DNA from: Palsa-343 sp036269135
GTDB taxonomy: Bacteria; Acidobacteriota; Terriglobia; Terriglobales; Acidobacteriaceae
NCBI GenBank assembly: GCA_036269135.1
Contig: DATASQ010000032.1
Location: 40,782 to 104,781 of the forward strand
Length of the DNA: 64,000 nucleotides
Direction of reading: 5' to 3'
Position numbers and translations under genes: made by a program. Shown in pieces: positions 30,363 through 38,728 of this stretch. The notes beneath the pieces are model-generated. The model did no database searches. It had not been told where the DNA came from and saw only the letters and a program-made list of their open reading frames with translations. The first letter of the stretch is position 1. Every line of letters begins with the position of its first letter.

Positions 30363-30492
30363 GCACTCACTTTAGAGCATTTCTTCCGCGCGTGCGCCAG
30401 CCATCGCCGCGGGTCTTTCCGCCATCTTCATACTGTGAAGACCCTGGATTTCCTGTGAATCCCGGGTGCTCGCTGTGTACAATCGTGCCGAC

Positions 30493-31206
30493 ATGGAAAC
30501 CGTCCCCCGCCGCGTTCTCGCCGTCGACGACGATCCCGTCAGCCTCGCCGTCACGGCGGTGCTGCTGGAGGCCGAGGGCTGTGCCGTGTTGCAGGCGGAG
30601 AGCGGGGAAGCGGCCCTGGAACTGGCGGCCGCTCATGCTCCGGACTGCGTGCTCGCCGATCTCCGCATGCCCGGGCTCAGCTCTACCGACCTGGCCCTTT
30701 CGCTGCGCAGAATTGCCCCCCGCGCCCGCCTTTTTGCCATGAGCGCCACGCCCCCTTCGCATCTGGAGGGCTACGACGGCATCCTCAGGAAGCCGCTTTC
30801 TCCCGAGAGCCTGCAGGCTGCCCTCACGCGCGCCGTAAATGTGGCTGACACGGATACAGTTTCCGCGCGCAATGCCGAAGGCGACAGCATCATCGACCCC
30901 CGGATCTTTCATCGTCTGCTGAAGTCCATCCAGGCTTCAGGGGTCGAAGAGATTTACGGGGTTTTCCTGCATGACACGCGCCAGCGCGTGGTCACCATGC
31001 GCTCGGCCGACCCGGTCACCCTCCGCCGCGAAGCCCATACCATCAAGGGAGGCGCGGGCATGGTGGGCGCGCTGCTCGTGGCCCATGCCGCCGCCGCGCT
31101 GGAGGCGGGTATTGACGATCCTGGTGATCGCCTGCGCAAACTGGACGAGATCGAGATGCATTGCCGCAGCACGGAGATTATGCTCAAACAGAGGCTGAAC
31201 CCATGA
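30493..31206 (+). CDS. Response-regulator receiver domain fused to an HPt domain
   Basis: The 237-residue protein starts at the ATG at 30493. Receiver residues are present: AVDDDP acidic pocket (Asp12, Asp13), phospho-acceptor Asp56 in LADLRMPG, and Lys100 in ILRKPLSPE. A histidine phosphotransfer domain follows from about residue 135, with the phospho-His182 in RREAHTIKGGAGMVGA. A receiver with an HPt but no kinase or output domain is a phosphorelay intermediate. The stop overlaps the ATG of the LuxR-type regulator (ATGA), making that protein the likely partner. TACAAT lies 9 bases before the ATG. Confidence 0.9.
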   Translation: METVPRRVLAVDDDPVSLAVTAVLLEAEGCAVLQAESGEAALELAAAHAPDCVLADLRMPGLSSTDLALSLRRIAPRARLFAMSATPPSHLEGYDGILRKPLSPESLQAALTRAVNVADTDTVSARNAEGDSIIDPRIFHRLLKSIQASGVEEIYGVFLHDTRQRVVTMRSADPVTLRREAHTIKGGAGMVGALLVAHAAAALEAGIDDPGDRLRKLDEIEMHCRSTEIMLKQRLNP

Positions 31207-31928
31207 CTTCTCAGACCAAGGCACCCGCTGTTCGTCCAGCTCCTCCGAAGCCGGCCCGGCCGGCCTCGCGGAACATCCGCATTGTTGTGGCCGACGATCA
31301 CCCGGTCATCCGCATCGGCGTGCGCAACATGCTCCAGGCCGAACCCGGCCTCGAAGTCGTGGGCGAGTGCAACGACGGCGATGAGGCCATCACCCAGACC
31401 CTCGAGCTGCTGCCCGATATCCTGCTGCTCGATGTCTACATGCCGCGCCTGCCTGGCATTGAGGCCATGCGCGCCATCATGAACGGCTCGCCCAGCGTCA
31501 AGATCATCCTGCTCACCAGCACCATCAGCACCCAGCAGGTCATCGAAGCCCTGCAAATCGGCGCGCGCGGCATCGTGATCAAGGATGTGGTCGCGGAGCA
31601 CATCACCGCCGCCATCCACGCCGTCTCCGGCGGCGATTACTGGATCGGGGGCAAGCGCGTCGTCAACCTGGTCGGCGCCCTGCATGACCTGATGCAGCAG
31701 GCCGCTGTGCCCGACCGCAAAACCTTCGGCCTCACCCCGCGCGAAATGGAAGTGGTGGGCTGCATCGTCGAGGGCTGTTCCAACCGCGACATCGCGAAGC
31801 AGTTCGGGCTTAGTGAGGAGACTGTGAAGCGCCACCTGTCGAACATCTTCGACAAGACCGGCGTTTCCACGCGCCTGGAACTGGCCATGTTCGCCATTGC
31901 GCACCACCTGGTCGCGACGGAGCGTTAA
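31203..31928 (+). CDS. NarL/LuxR-family DNA-binding response regulator
   Basis: The 241-residue protein has a Pro/Ala-rich N-terminal tail (residues 5-21), then a receiver with VVADDHPVIRIGVRNML, phospho-acceptor Asp77 in ILLLDVYMPRLPG and conserved Lys in GIVIKDV. It ends with a LuxR helix-turn-helix, LTPREMEVVGCIVEGCSNRDIAKQFGLSEETVKRHLSNIFDKTGV. It should bind DNA as a phosphorylated dimer. No cognate sensor kinase is adjacent, so the phosphoryl donor must be encoded elsewhere, possibly via the coupled receiver-HPt protein. Confidence 0.93.
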   Translation: MTSQTKAPAVRPAPPKPARPASRNIRIVVADDHPVIRIGVRNMLQAEPGLEVVGECNDGDEAITQTLELLPDILLLDVYMPRLPGIEAMRAIMNGSPSVKIILLTSTISTQQVIEALQIGARGIVIKDVVAEHITAAIHAVSGGDYWIGGKRVVNLVGALHDLMQQAAVPDRKTFGLTPREMEVVGCIVEGCSNRDIAKQFGLSEETVKRHLSNIFDKTGVSTRLELAMFAIAHHLVATER

Positions 31929-32143
31929 CCAGCCCGTGCCCTGAGGTCCGGGCCGGCCTGTGAATCGGCACGCCAGGACTACGCCCGGCGTGAGCGCGAA
32001 GCGCGTGCGGTGGCAACGCACGACTCCCTGCGGCCTCCCTCCCATCCTGCTCTCCCCCGGACGTCGCATAGGGAAAATCGGGGTCCGACCCGTACAATCA
32101 AACGTTGGGTCAGCCGCCGCCGGTTGGGAGGGGCAGCAGCAGA

Positions 32144-33298
32144 ATGTCGTCGCAAACAATGGAAGGCACCACCGTTTACACCCGCAATCATCCCTATACG
32201 GCCACGGTTACGGTCAATCGCCTCCTCACCGGATCCGGTTCGGAGAAAGAAACCCGCCATATCGAAATGGACATCGCGGGCTCCGGTATCAGCTATCTGC
32301 CGGGCGACTCCGCGGGCATTCTTCCGGTCAATACCTGCGATGCCGTCGATCTCGTCCTTGAGCGCCTCGGCTTCACCGGTTCGGAGCCGGTACTGGATTT
32401 CTACGGCAAGCCCCTCGATCTCCGCGAAGCCCTCACTTCCTGGCTCATGATCGGCAAGCTCTCCGGTTCCACCTTGCGGGCGTGGGCAAAGCTCTCCGGT
32501 CATCCTGAGCTTTCCGGTCTCGCCGAACCCGGCAACAAGGAGAAACTGGAAGCCTGGCTCTGGGGACGCGAATTCCTCGACCTCCTCGATCACTCTCCCT
32601 GCAAACTGGAAGACCCGCAGCAGCTCTTCAAGCTCCTCCCGCGTCTTGCGCCGCGGCTGTATTCCATCTCCTCCAGCCAGGCGCTGCATCCGGACTCGGT
32701 CGACCTCTCGGTCCGCATTGTGAAATACCAGACCCATGGCCGTGATCGGCTCGGTGTCTGCTCCGGCTACATCGGCGAGCGCACGCCGCCCGGCGGCCAG
32801 CTGCCCATCTTCATCCACTCCAACCAGCTTTTCCGGCTGCCCGCCGATCCCGACGTGCCCGTGATCATGGTCGGCCCGGGTACGGGTGTCGCGCCGTTCC
32901 GTGCTTATATCGAGCACAAACAGGCGGGCTGCGGGCGCTGGCCCATGTGGCTCTTCTTCGGCGACCAGCGCGCGAAGCAGGACTTCCTGTACGAGGACGA
33001 ACTTCTCGCCTGGCAAAAGTCGGGCCTGCTCAACCGGCTCGACCTCGCCTTCTCCCGCGACCAGTCGTACAAGATTTACGTCCAGGACCGCATCCGCGAA
33101 AACTCCGCCGAAATCTGGCGCTGGATCGATCAGGGCGGCTATTTCTACGTTTGCGGCGACTCCAAACGCATGGCGCCCGACGTCGAAGCTGCGCTGCTGG
33201 AATCCATTGCCACCCACAGCGGCCGAGGCCCCGAGTACGCCAACGAATACCTCGTGGCCATGAAGAAGCAGAAACGCTACCTGCGCGACGTTTACTAA
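32144..33298 (+). CDS. CysJ-like FAD/NADPH oxidoreductase lacking the FMN domain
   Basis: From the ATG at 32144 (GGGAGGGG upstream) the protein is 384 residues; ATG 32159 is an alternative. It begins with the FAD-binding module of sulfite reductase flavoprotein/CPR-type enzymes (ETRHIEMDIAGSGISYLPGDSAGILPVN; RLYSISSSQ is the FAD site, GVCSGYIGE follows). The NADPH module contains IMVGPGTGVAPFRAYIE, FFGDQR and YVCGDSKRMAPDVE, ending in a C-terminal Tyr. The flavodoxin-like FMN domain of full CysJ is missing, as in some bacterial sulfite reductase alpha components. No hemoprotein gene adjoins, so its electron acceptor is unknown. Confidence 0.85.
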   Translation: MSSQTMEGTTVYTRNHPYTATVTVNRLLTGSGSEKETRHIEMDIAGSGISYLPGDSAGILPVNTCDAVDLVLERLGFTGSEPVLDFYGKPLDLREALTSWLMIGKLSGSTLRAWAKLSGHPELSGLAEPGNKEKLEAWLWGREFLDLLDHSPCKLEDPQQLFKLLPRLAPRLYSISSSQALHPDSVDLSVRIVKYQTHGRDRLGVCSGYIGERTPPGGQLPIFIHSNQLFRLPADPDVPVIMVGPGTGVAPFRAYIEHKQAGCGRWPMWLFFGDQRAKQDFLYEDELLAWQKSGLLNRLDLAFSRDQSYKIYVQDRIRENSAEIWRWIDQGGYFYVCGDSKRMAPDVEAALLESIATHSGRGPEYANEYLVAMKKQKRYLRDVY

Positions 33299-33371
33299 GC
33301 TGAGGGATTGCCCGGCCGGGGCGCAAGCGAATCCGGCTCCCGGTGCAAAGCCATGCGCCGGTCCCGCTCCG

Positions 33372-34112
33372 CTATTTCTTTTTCTCCGGCGCCTTCACGC
33401 GAAATGCGTACAGCACCCGATCGCCCAGGTCCTGCCTGACCCCAGCCTCGTCGAGGCCCTTCTTCGCGTCGGCCGGCAGAGGCTTGCCGACTTCAAAAAC
33501 GATGGCCTCCTCCTGCCACGTGCCCACCAGCGTCTCTGAGACGAACGCGCAGGCCGCTGTCGCCTTTGGCACCGGAACGAAAATCATCTCGCCCGCATGC
33601 CAGTCCGACGCGGGTCCCCCATGCGAAACCGGCAACAGGTCGTGCACCTTTAGATTAACGGTCAGCTGCACGGCGGCCCCATGCGTCTGGATGTGATACC
33701 CCACCGTGTTCGCGTCCCGAATCATGACATCGGCGCGATCCAGCAGCGCACACCCACGCTGCTTCGCTGCTGTCTCGACGCACTCGTATCGCGGCACGCC
33801 GAACTCTTCAATCGCGTATTGCGCCGGAATTGCGAGATTGCCGGCCGTATCGGCCATCGCATACTGCGTGCCCCCGCTCACCGCAATCGTAGGGGCGGGA
33901 TTCAGCCAGTGGGTCGCCGCAGAAGGTTCCACCATGGTCGTCACCAGCGAGTATTGACCCATGACCGCGGGCGCTTTTTTAGCGCCCTGGCCCGGATCGG
34001 GCGCGGCCTGCCCCCACACCGTCCATGTGCCGAACCACACCCACCCCACAACAATCAGAAACTCGATCAACCTGGCCAGGGATAACCGGCGCCTGCGCAC
34101 CTCGCACCTCAC
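33372..34112 (-). CDS. Exported protein of unknown function
   Basis: The 246-residue protein has a basic N-terminus and a hydrophobic segment, LIEFLIVVGWVWFGTWTVWGQ, that ends in a plausible signal-peptidase site. The mature part contains a beta-rich stretch (YECVETAAKQRGCALLDRADVMIRDANTVGYHIQTHG) and three Cys. It ends with a Lys-rich tail. I recognise no family and no catalytic motif. It is on the same strand as the S10 carboxypeptidase gene that ends near 34345, and is separated from it by a strong terminator. Confidence 0.65.
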   Translation of the reverse strand: MRCEVRRRRLSLARLIEFLIVVGWVWFGTWTVWGQAAPDPGQGAKKAPAVMGQYSLVTTMVEPSAATHWLNPAPTIAVSGGTQYAMADTAGNLAIPAQYAIEEFGVPRYECVETAAKQRGCALLDRADVMIRDANTVGYHIQTHGAAVQLTVNLKVHDLLPVSHGGPASDWHAGEMIFVPVPKATAACAFVSETLVGTWQEEAIVFEVGKPLPADAKKGLDEAGVRQDLGDRVLYAFRVKAPEKKK

Positions 34113-34270
34113 CGCGGCATGACGCCGCTACCTGCATCATCGTTGCTGCGGGCGCGCCGATGAGCAGCCGCGGAGAAACTGTACTGCCTCCCCGTTTCGA
34201 AACGGGCGGGCATTTCATTTTGGAACACGAACGCCGCATCGCGAACGCAATGTCCTGAGCAAAAAGAAAA

Positions 34271-34298
34271 ACGGGGAAGGGCAGCTGCCCTTCCCCGT
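34271..34298 (-). terminator. Terminator hairpin downstream of the S10 peptidase gene
   Basis: A perfect 28-base inverted repeat (arms acggggaagggcag and its complement, no unpaired loop bases in the repeat) lies 47 bases beyond the S10 stop. On the minus strand it is followed by a T-rich run, the complement of the A-rich 34261-34270. It is also flanked by three T on the plus strand. Confidence 0.82.
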
Positions 34299-34344
34299 TT
34301 GCGATTCGTTCAGGGTCCTGCACGGCGCGTGAACCGCCCGCCGT

Positions 34345-35913
34345 TCAGTGCCCGGTTTCCGTGTAGAAATTGTCCATGTCATGCCTGAACATCTTCAGCG
34401 CATCCACATTGAGATACACCATGTGCCCGGACGGGTAATAGCCGAACTCCACGTTCTTCGCCAGGTTCGCCGGAAGCATCATGTGCGCCAGGTCGTACTC
34501 CGTGATGAAGAACGGAGTCGCGAGGTCGAAGTAACCGTTCGCCGAAAACACTTTCAGCTTTGGATCCTTCCGCATGGCATCCGCCAGGTCGCCGGCCAGA
34601 TACGGCAGCCCCTCGCGCCCCCCGCCGAAGCGCATCCCGGGCATCTGGTGATGCATGTCCCAGGGCACCTGCGACGGGGTCTGAACGTCATACGTGTCGG
34701 TCGTCTCGTACTTCAGATCGTTGATCAGGTAATTGTGGAACGCCGAGACAAACGCGCCGCTGATCCCCGTATCGGACGGGTCATGTCCCGGAAATTCTCC
34801 GGCGTCGTCCACGTCGGCGCCCTCGAACCGCGCATCGTAGCGGCCGAGAATGTCGCCCTCGTCGCGCATCAGCTCCTTGCGGAAGCGGCTGGGGTTGACG
34901 CGCAGATTCGCCTCCTTCACGTACTGCACGCTGAGCCCGGTATACGCGGCGTACCTGGCAGCCACGGCATTCAGGCGATCCGGAGTGAGTTGATCCCCCT
35001 CCCGCAGCGCCTCGGCGTAATCGCCGTTGGCAAAGGTCCGCACCTCATTCAGGAACGCCTTCAGATCGGCCGGCTTGTTTGCCAGCTTGTCGTGGTACCA
35101 GGCGATGGCCGCATAGGAGGGCAGCGTTCCGATGTAGTCCTCGTCCTGGCCGGGCGCCATCACGCCGTAGTTCAGGATGGATGAGAGCAGGATCACGCCG
35201 TTGACCGAAACGCCGTCGTTCTCCAGCGCGTCCGCCAGACCTGCCGAACGCGGCGTGCCGTACGACTCGCCAAAAAGATACTTGGGCGAGTTCCAGCGGT
35301 TGTTCACCGTCACATAACGAAGGACGAACTTGTCGAATGCCTTAATGTCCTGATCGACGCCGCGGAAGTCCTTGTCCGTGCCCTTGCCCACGGCCCTCGA
35401 AAACCCCGTCAGCGGAGCATCGATAAACACCAGGTCCGTCTTGTCCAGCAGGCTGTACTGGTTCGGCACCACGTGGTAGGGCGCGGGCCCGGTGGCATCC
35501 GGGCTGGCCGTCTCCACCCGCACCGGCCCAAAGGAGCCCATATGCAGCCACAGCGTCGCCGATCCCGGGCCGCCGTTATACAGGAACGTGACCGGCCGGG
35601 CGTTGGGGTCGGCTCCATCCAGTGTGTATGCCACGTAAAAGATGCTGCCGTAGGCGTGGTCGTCCTCGCCCTCCCGGATCAGCAGCGTCCCGGCGGTCGC
35701 CGTGTAATGCAGGGTCTTGCCGTCCAGATTCAGATCGTGCTTCGTGACCGAGCTCTTCTCCGGCGGAATCGCTTCCTGCTTGTCCTGGCGGTTCGCGGCG
35801 GCCGCGTGTTCTTCCAGTGGCCGCTCGTCCTGTGCGCGGAGGGGGTGCATCGTACCTGTGACCAACAGCGTCCCCAGCGTGAGGACGCAGGACCGGCGCA
35901 GCAACTGGCTCAA
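34345..35913 (-). CDS. Secreted S10-family serine carboxypeptidase-like protein
   Basis: The frame opens at a TTG at 35958, but a TTG at 35913 has GGAGG 5 bases before it and gives a clean signal peptide, LSQLLRRSCVLTLGTLLVTG...LRAQ; I choose it (522 residues). Family motifs are VTFLYNGGPGSATLWLHMGSFGPVR (oxyanion hole), YLFGESYGTPRSAGLA with the nucleophile Ser, DLATPFFITEY with the catalytic Asp, and YYPSGHMVYL with the His. S10 enzymes trim C-terminal residues from peptides, here presumably in the periplasm. Bacterial S10 members are frequent in Acidobacteria. Confidence 0.9.
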   Translation of the reverse strand: MSQLLRRSCVLTLGTLLVTGTMHPLRAQDERPLEEHAAAANRQDKQEAIPPEKSSVTKHDLNLDGKTLHYTATAGTLLIREGEDDHAYGSIFYVAYTLDGADPNARPVTFLYNGGPGSATLWLHMGSFGPVRVETASPDATGPAPYHVVPNQYSLLDKTDLVFIDAPLTGFSRAVGKGTDKDFRGVDQDIKAFDKFVLRYVTVNNRWNSPKYLFGESYGTPRSAGLADALENDGVSVNGVILLSSILNYGVMAPGQDEDYIGTLPSYAAIAWYHDKLANKPADLKAFLNEVRTFANGDYAEALREGDQLTPDRLNAVAARYAAYTGLSVQYVKEANLRVNPSRFRKELMRDEGDILGRYDARFEGADVDDAGEFPGHDPSDTGISGAFVSAFHNYLINDLKYETTDTYDVQTPSQVPWDMHHQMPGMRFGGGREGLPYLAGDLADAMRKDPKLKVFSANGYFDLATPFFITEYDLAHMMLPANLAKNVEFGYYPSGHMVYLNVDALKMFRHDMDNFYTETGH

Positions 35914-36076
35914 AGGGACCTCCGAAGAAACTCCTCTGAAAGTATGCCTGGGAAACAAATTCAGGGCGGGTCTGCCGTCAGGGACGGCCGGGAGACGCGG
36001 AAAGTCTCACCCCGGACTTCCAAACCTGTCGCAGACAAGGTTACGTGATCCCGGGCGGGAGCGCAGAGCGGCCGGT

Positions 36077-37588
36077 TCAGACGCCGGTTCCGCGCAGGAC
36101 AACATTGGCCGTCTGCGCCAGGATCTGCACATCGAGCCAGAAACTCCAGTTCTCCACGTACGCCGTATCCAGCGCAATGTATTTGGCGAAGGAAGGGTCG
36201 TGCCGGGCCTGCACCTGCCACAGCCCGGTCAGCCCGGGCAGCACTTCCAGGCGGCGCATGTGCTCCAGTTCGTACTTCTCCACCTCGCTGGCAATGGGTG
36301 GGCGCGGCCCCACAATACTCATTTCGCCGCGCAGCACGTTCAGGAACTGCGGCAGCTCGTCCAGGCTGTACTTGCGCAGAGTCCTGCCCAGCCGTGTCAC
36401 CCGCGGGTCGTTCTTCACTTTGAACAGGACCCCGTCCCGTTCGTTCAGCGCGACCAGGTCCTTCTGCATCTTCTCCGCGTTGTTGACCATGGTGCGGAAC
36501 TTGAGGCAGGGAAATACGCGTCCTCGCTTGCCGATCCGGTCCGACACATAAAGCACCGGCCCCTGCGATTCGAGCTTGATGGCCAGGGCGATCACCAGCA
36601 TCAGCGGCGCGGCAATCAGCAGCGCCAGCAGAGAGAGAACTAAATCCGCGCCTCGCTTGCAGAGCCGGCCGATGATGCGCGGGGAGCACCGGTGCAAAGG
36701 ACAAACCGGGAAAATGCCCAGGTATTCCACCGGCGCATTCGTGGTCAGTTCGTTGTAGTATCCGGAAACGGCGCGCACGTCCACATCCATTTCCCGAGCG
36801 TCCTGCACCAGCTGAATGGCGTTTTCCGAGGGATAGAATTCGGCGATCACCACTTCGTCGATGAAATGCTGCCGCACCAGATGGCGCAGCTTGTCGGTGC
36901 TGCCCAGAATCTCCTCCCCGGCAATCTCCCGGCTGACCGGCGACCCCGGCGCCGCGACAAAACCCGCGAACCGGTAGCCCAGGCGGCTGTGGGTCCGGAT
37001 GTGCCGGCTCATGGCATAGCTCAGCTGATTGGTTCCCAGGATCAGGACATTCCGCAGCTCGATGCCCTGCGCGAATTGCCGGTACAACGCATAGCGCCGT
37101 ACTCCGCGGCGCACGCACAGCGTCACAGAGGCGGTGAGAACCAGCAGCATCACGAGAATGCGCGAGATGGCCACACCGTGGAACATGAACAGCGCCCCGC
37201 ACAGCAGCAGCCCGGCATTCAGGCAGGCCTGCACTACCATGCGCATCTCGTGGGTGCCGGTGCCGATGGGTGTGGCGGAATAGAGCGCGTAGCGCCGCGC
37301 CACCACAATATAAGTCAGCAGGAACCAGCCGAGGTAAAACAGGTCGCGCGGCGTGTTGGGAATCGTTTTCAGACCTGCCCCGGGAATCAGGTTCCAGTGG
37401 GTGATCAGCATCCGCAGCAGAACCGCCAGGCCAAAGGCCACCAGGATCGCCAGACCATCCTTCACCATCACCATGGCCGACGCTATGGTCGATGGTCCGA
37501 TGCCAGGGCGTCGCGCGGGCAACTGCACGACTGAACCCTGAGCTCGACTTCGTCCTTCGTCGTTGCGCAGATACTCTGAGGTCGCCAT
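36077..37588 (-). CDS. Polyprenyl-phosphate sugar-1-phosphate transferase (WcaJ/EpsE type)
   Basis: The ATG at 37588 has GAAGGA just upstream and gives 503 residues. Four or five N-terminal helices (about residues 30-165) and a degenerate NAD-like CoA-binding fold (VLILGTNQLSYAMSRHI) precede the catalytic domain. That domain reads KRGADLVLSLLALLIAAPLMLVIALAIKLESQGPVLYVSDRIGKRGRVFPCLKFRTMV, then RKYSLDELPQFLNVLRGEMSIVGPRPP, and PGLTGLWQVQ. It links a hexose-1-phosphate to undecaprenyl phosphate, the first step of exopolysaccharide or O-antigen assembly. It stands alone and is followed at 45 kb by other sugar genes. Confidence 0.92.
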   Translation of the reverse strand: MATSEYLRNDEGRSRAQGSVVQLPARRPGIGPSTIASAMVMVKDGLAILVAFGLAVLLRMLITHWNLIPGAGLKTIPNTPRDLFYLGWFLLTYIVVARRYALYSATPIGTGTHEMRMVVQACLNAGLLLCGALFMFHGVAISRILVMLLVLTASVTLCVRRGVRRYALYRQFAQGIELRNVLILGTNQLSYAMSRHIRTHSRLGYRFAGFVAAPGSPVSREIAGEEILGSTDKLRHLVRQHFIDEVVIAEFYPSENAIQLVQDAREMDVDVRAVSGYYNELTTNAPVEYLGIFPVCPLHRCSPRIIGRLCKRGADLVLSLLALLIAAPLMLVIALAIKLESQGPVLYVSDRIGKRGRVFPCLKFRTMVNNAEKMQKDLVALNERDGVLFKVKNDPRVTRLGRTLRKYSLDELPQFLNVLRGEMSIVGPRPPIASEVEKYELEHMRRLEVLPGLTGLWQVQARHDPSFAKYIALDTAYVENWSFWLDVQILAQTANVVLRGTGV

Positions 37589-37993
37589 ATTCCTTCGGTC
37601 GTGCCGGCATCGATCCGGCCGGTTCATCGATTCGCGCTGCGGGCTGATCCTGCCGTTTCGACTCGGTTCGGAACTTCCCGCGCCTCTCTGCAGAGCGGTC
37701 TGCGCTGCAGATTCTCTCAACAACGGAATTCCGGCGCTTCGAACGACGTCGCAACTCCAACCAGGGAAGAGCAGGCGATCAGGGGACTCACTGTTTTTTT
37801 GAGCTTGCTATGCACGATACAACAACTTTGCCAATTTTGGATGTTGGAAAATCGAGTCTCCCCCTGCCGGCCCGAACAACGGAAGGCAACACTCTCGTGA
37901 CTCCGGCGAAATGTCACAGACTCGGTCTACAAATCCCCGGAGCGGCTTCAGTTCTGCCGGCTCTTCCGGAATTCTGCTGCTGCAATCCGGCTC
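37589..37993. other. 405-base divergent spacer
   Basis: It lies between the sugar transferase (-) and the HD-domain gene (+). It is less GC-rich than its neighbours around 37795-37860 (gttttttgagcttgc, aacaactttgcc) and should carry two divergent promoters. I see no confident -35/-10 pair, no hairpin with a T-run and no gene. A small frame opposite the transferase start extends into it but has no support. Confidence 0.5.
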
Positions 37994-38617
37994 GTGGAAG
38001 ATTACAAAGGTTTCATGGCCGCCGCCCTTCAACAATTGGCCCTCTACGTTGAATCCCAGGCCCGCCCTGTGGATAAGTTTGGCCATCAGCCCCGCCTGAT
38101 CGAGTTGACCCGGATCCTCGGCGCCGATCTCCCGCATGACCGCGACGTTGTGGTTGCCGCTGCCTGGCTGCACGATCTGGGCGTCTTCGTCGGTCATCGC
38201 CCGGCGAATCCGGAAGATCTCGCGCGCTGGGACCATGTCGCTTACGCCTGTTCCCATGCCCCGGGCCTTCTCCGCCAGGTGGGCTTCCCGGAGGAGAAGA
38301 TAACCGCAGTAATCGCGGCCATCCTTCAGCACCAGCCCGGCGACGAGCCGCAGACGATCGAGGCGACCATCCTCCGCGACGCCGACATCCTCGAGCAACT
38401 CGGGGCCGTGGGCATTTTGCGCGCCGTCAGCAAGGTCGGCCGCGATACGCGCTTTTCCCGCTTCAGCGATGCCGTGGCCGTCCTGCGCAGGAACCTCGAG
38501 GAGCTCCCCGGCAAACTGCGCCTCGAGAGTGCCCGCCGCCTGGCTGCGCCCCGCATTGCGATCCTGCAGCAATTCCTTCAGGCCGTACATAACGAAAGTG
38601 GTGCGAACCTTCTCTGA
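37994..38617 (+). CDS. HD-domain metal-dependent phosphohydrolase
   Basis: The 207-residue protein begins with GTG at 37994 or ATG at 38015. HD residues include VVVAAAWLHDLGVFVGHR (His-Asp pair), an upstream His (KFGHQPRLIELTRIL) and DHVAYACSHAPGLLRQVGFPEEKI, with LRDADILEQLGAVGI supplying the second Asp. The layout is that of the YfbR/RelA-like or uncharacterised HD hydrolases of about 200 residues. A nucleotide or polyphosphate substrate is possible but not indicated. The gene is alone, 111 bases before the aminotransferase gene. Confidence 0.85.
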   Translation: MEDYKGFMAAALQQLALYVESQARPVDKFGHQPRLIELTRILGADLPHDRDVVVAAAWLHDLGVFVGHRPANPEDLARWDHVAYACSHAPGLLRQVGFPEEKITAVIAAILQHQPGDEPQTIEATILRDADILEQLGAVGILRAVSKVGRDTRFSRFSDAVAVLRRNLEELPGKLRLESARRLAAPRIAILQQFLQAVHNESGANLL

Positions 38618-38728
38618 GATGCCCACATTTCACCAGGTCTGGTTAAGATGTGGTGAAAGACAGAGCTGAGCCGGCTGCCTGCCGCCCGGTTCAGGCCTTC
38701 AGCCGAACTCATCCTCCACGAGGACCCT

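Noticed and set aside
35914..35958. TTG at 35958 as start of the S10 gene
   Set aside because: GGAGG sits 5 bases before the in-frame TTG at 35913, and that start gives the better signal peptide.
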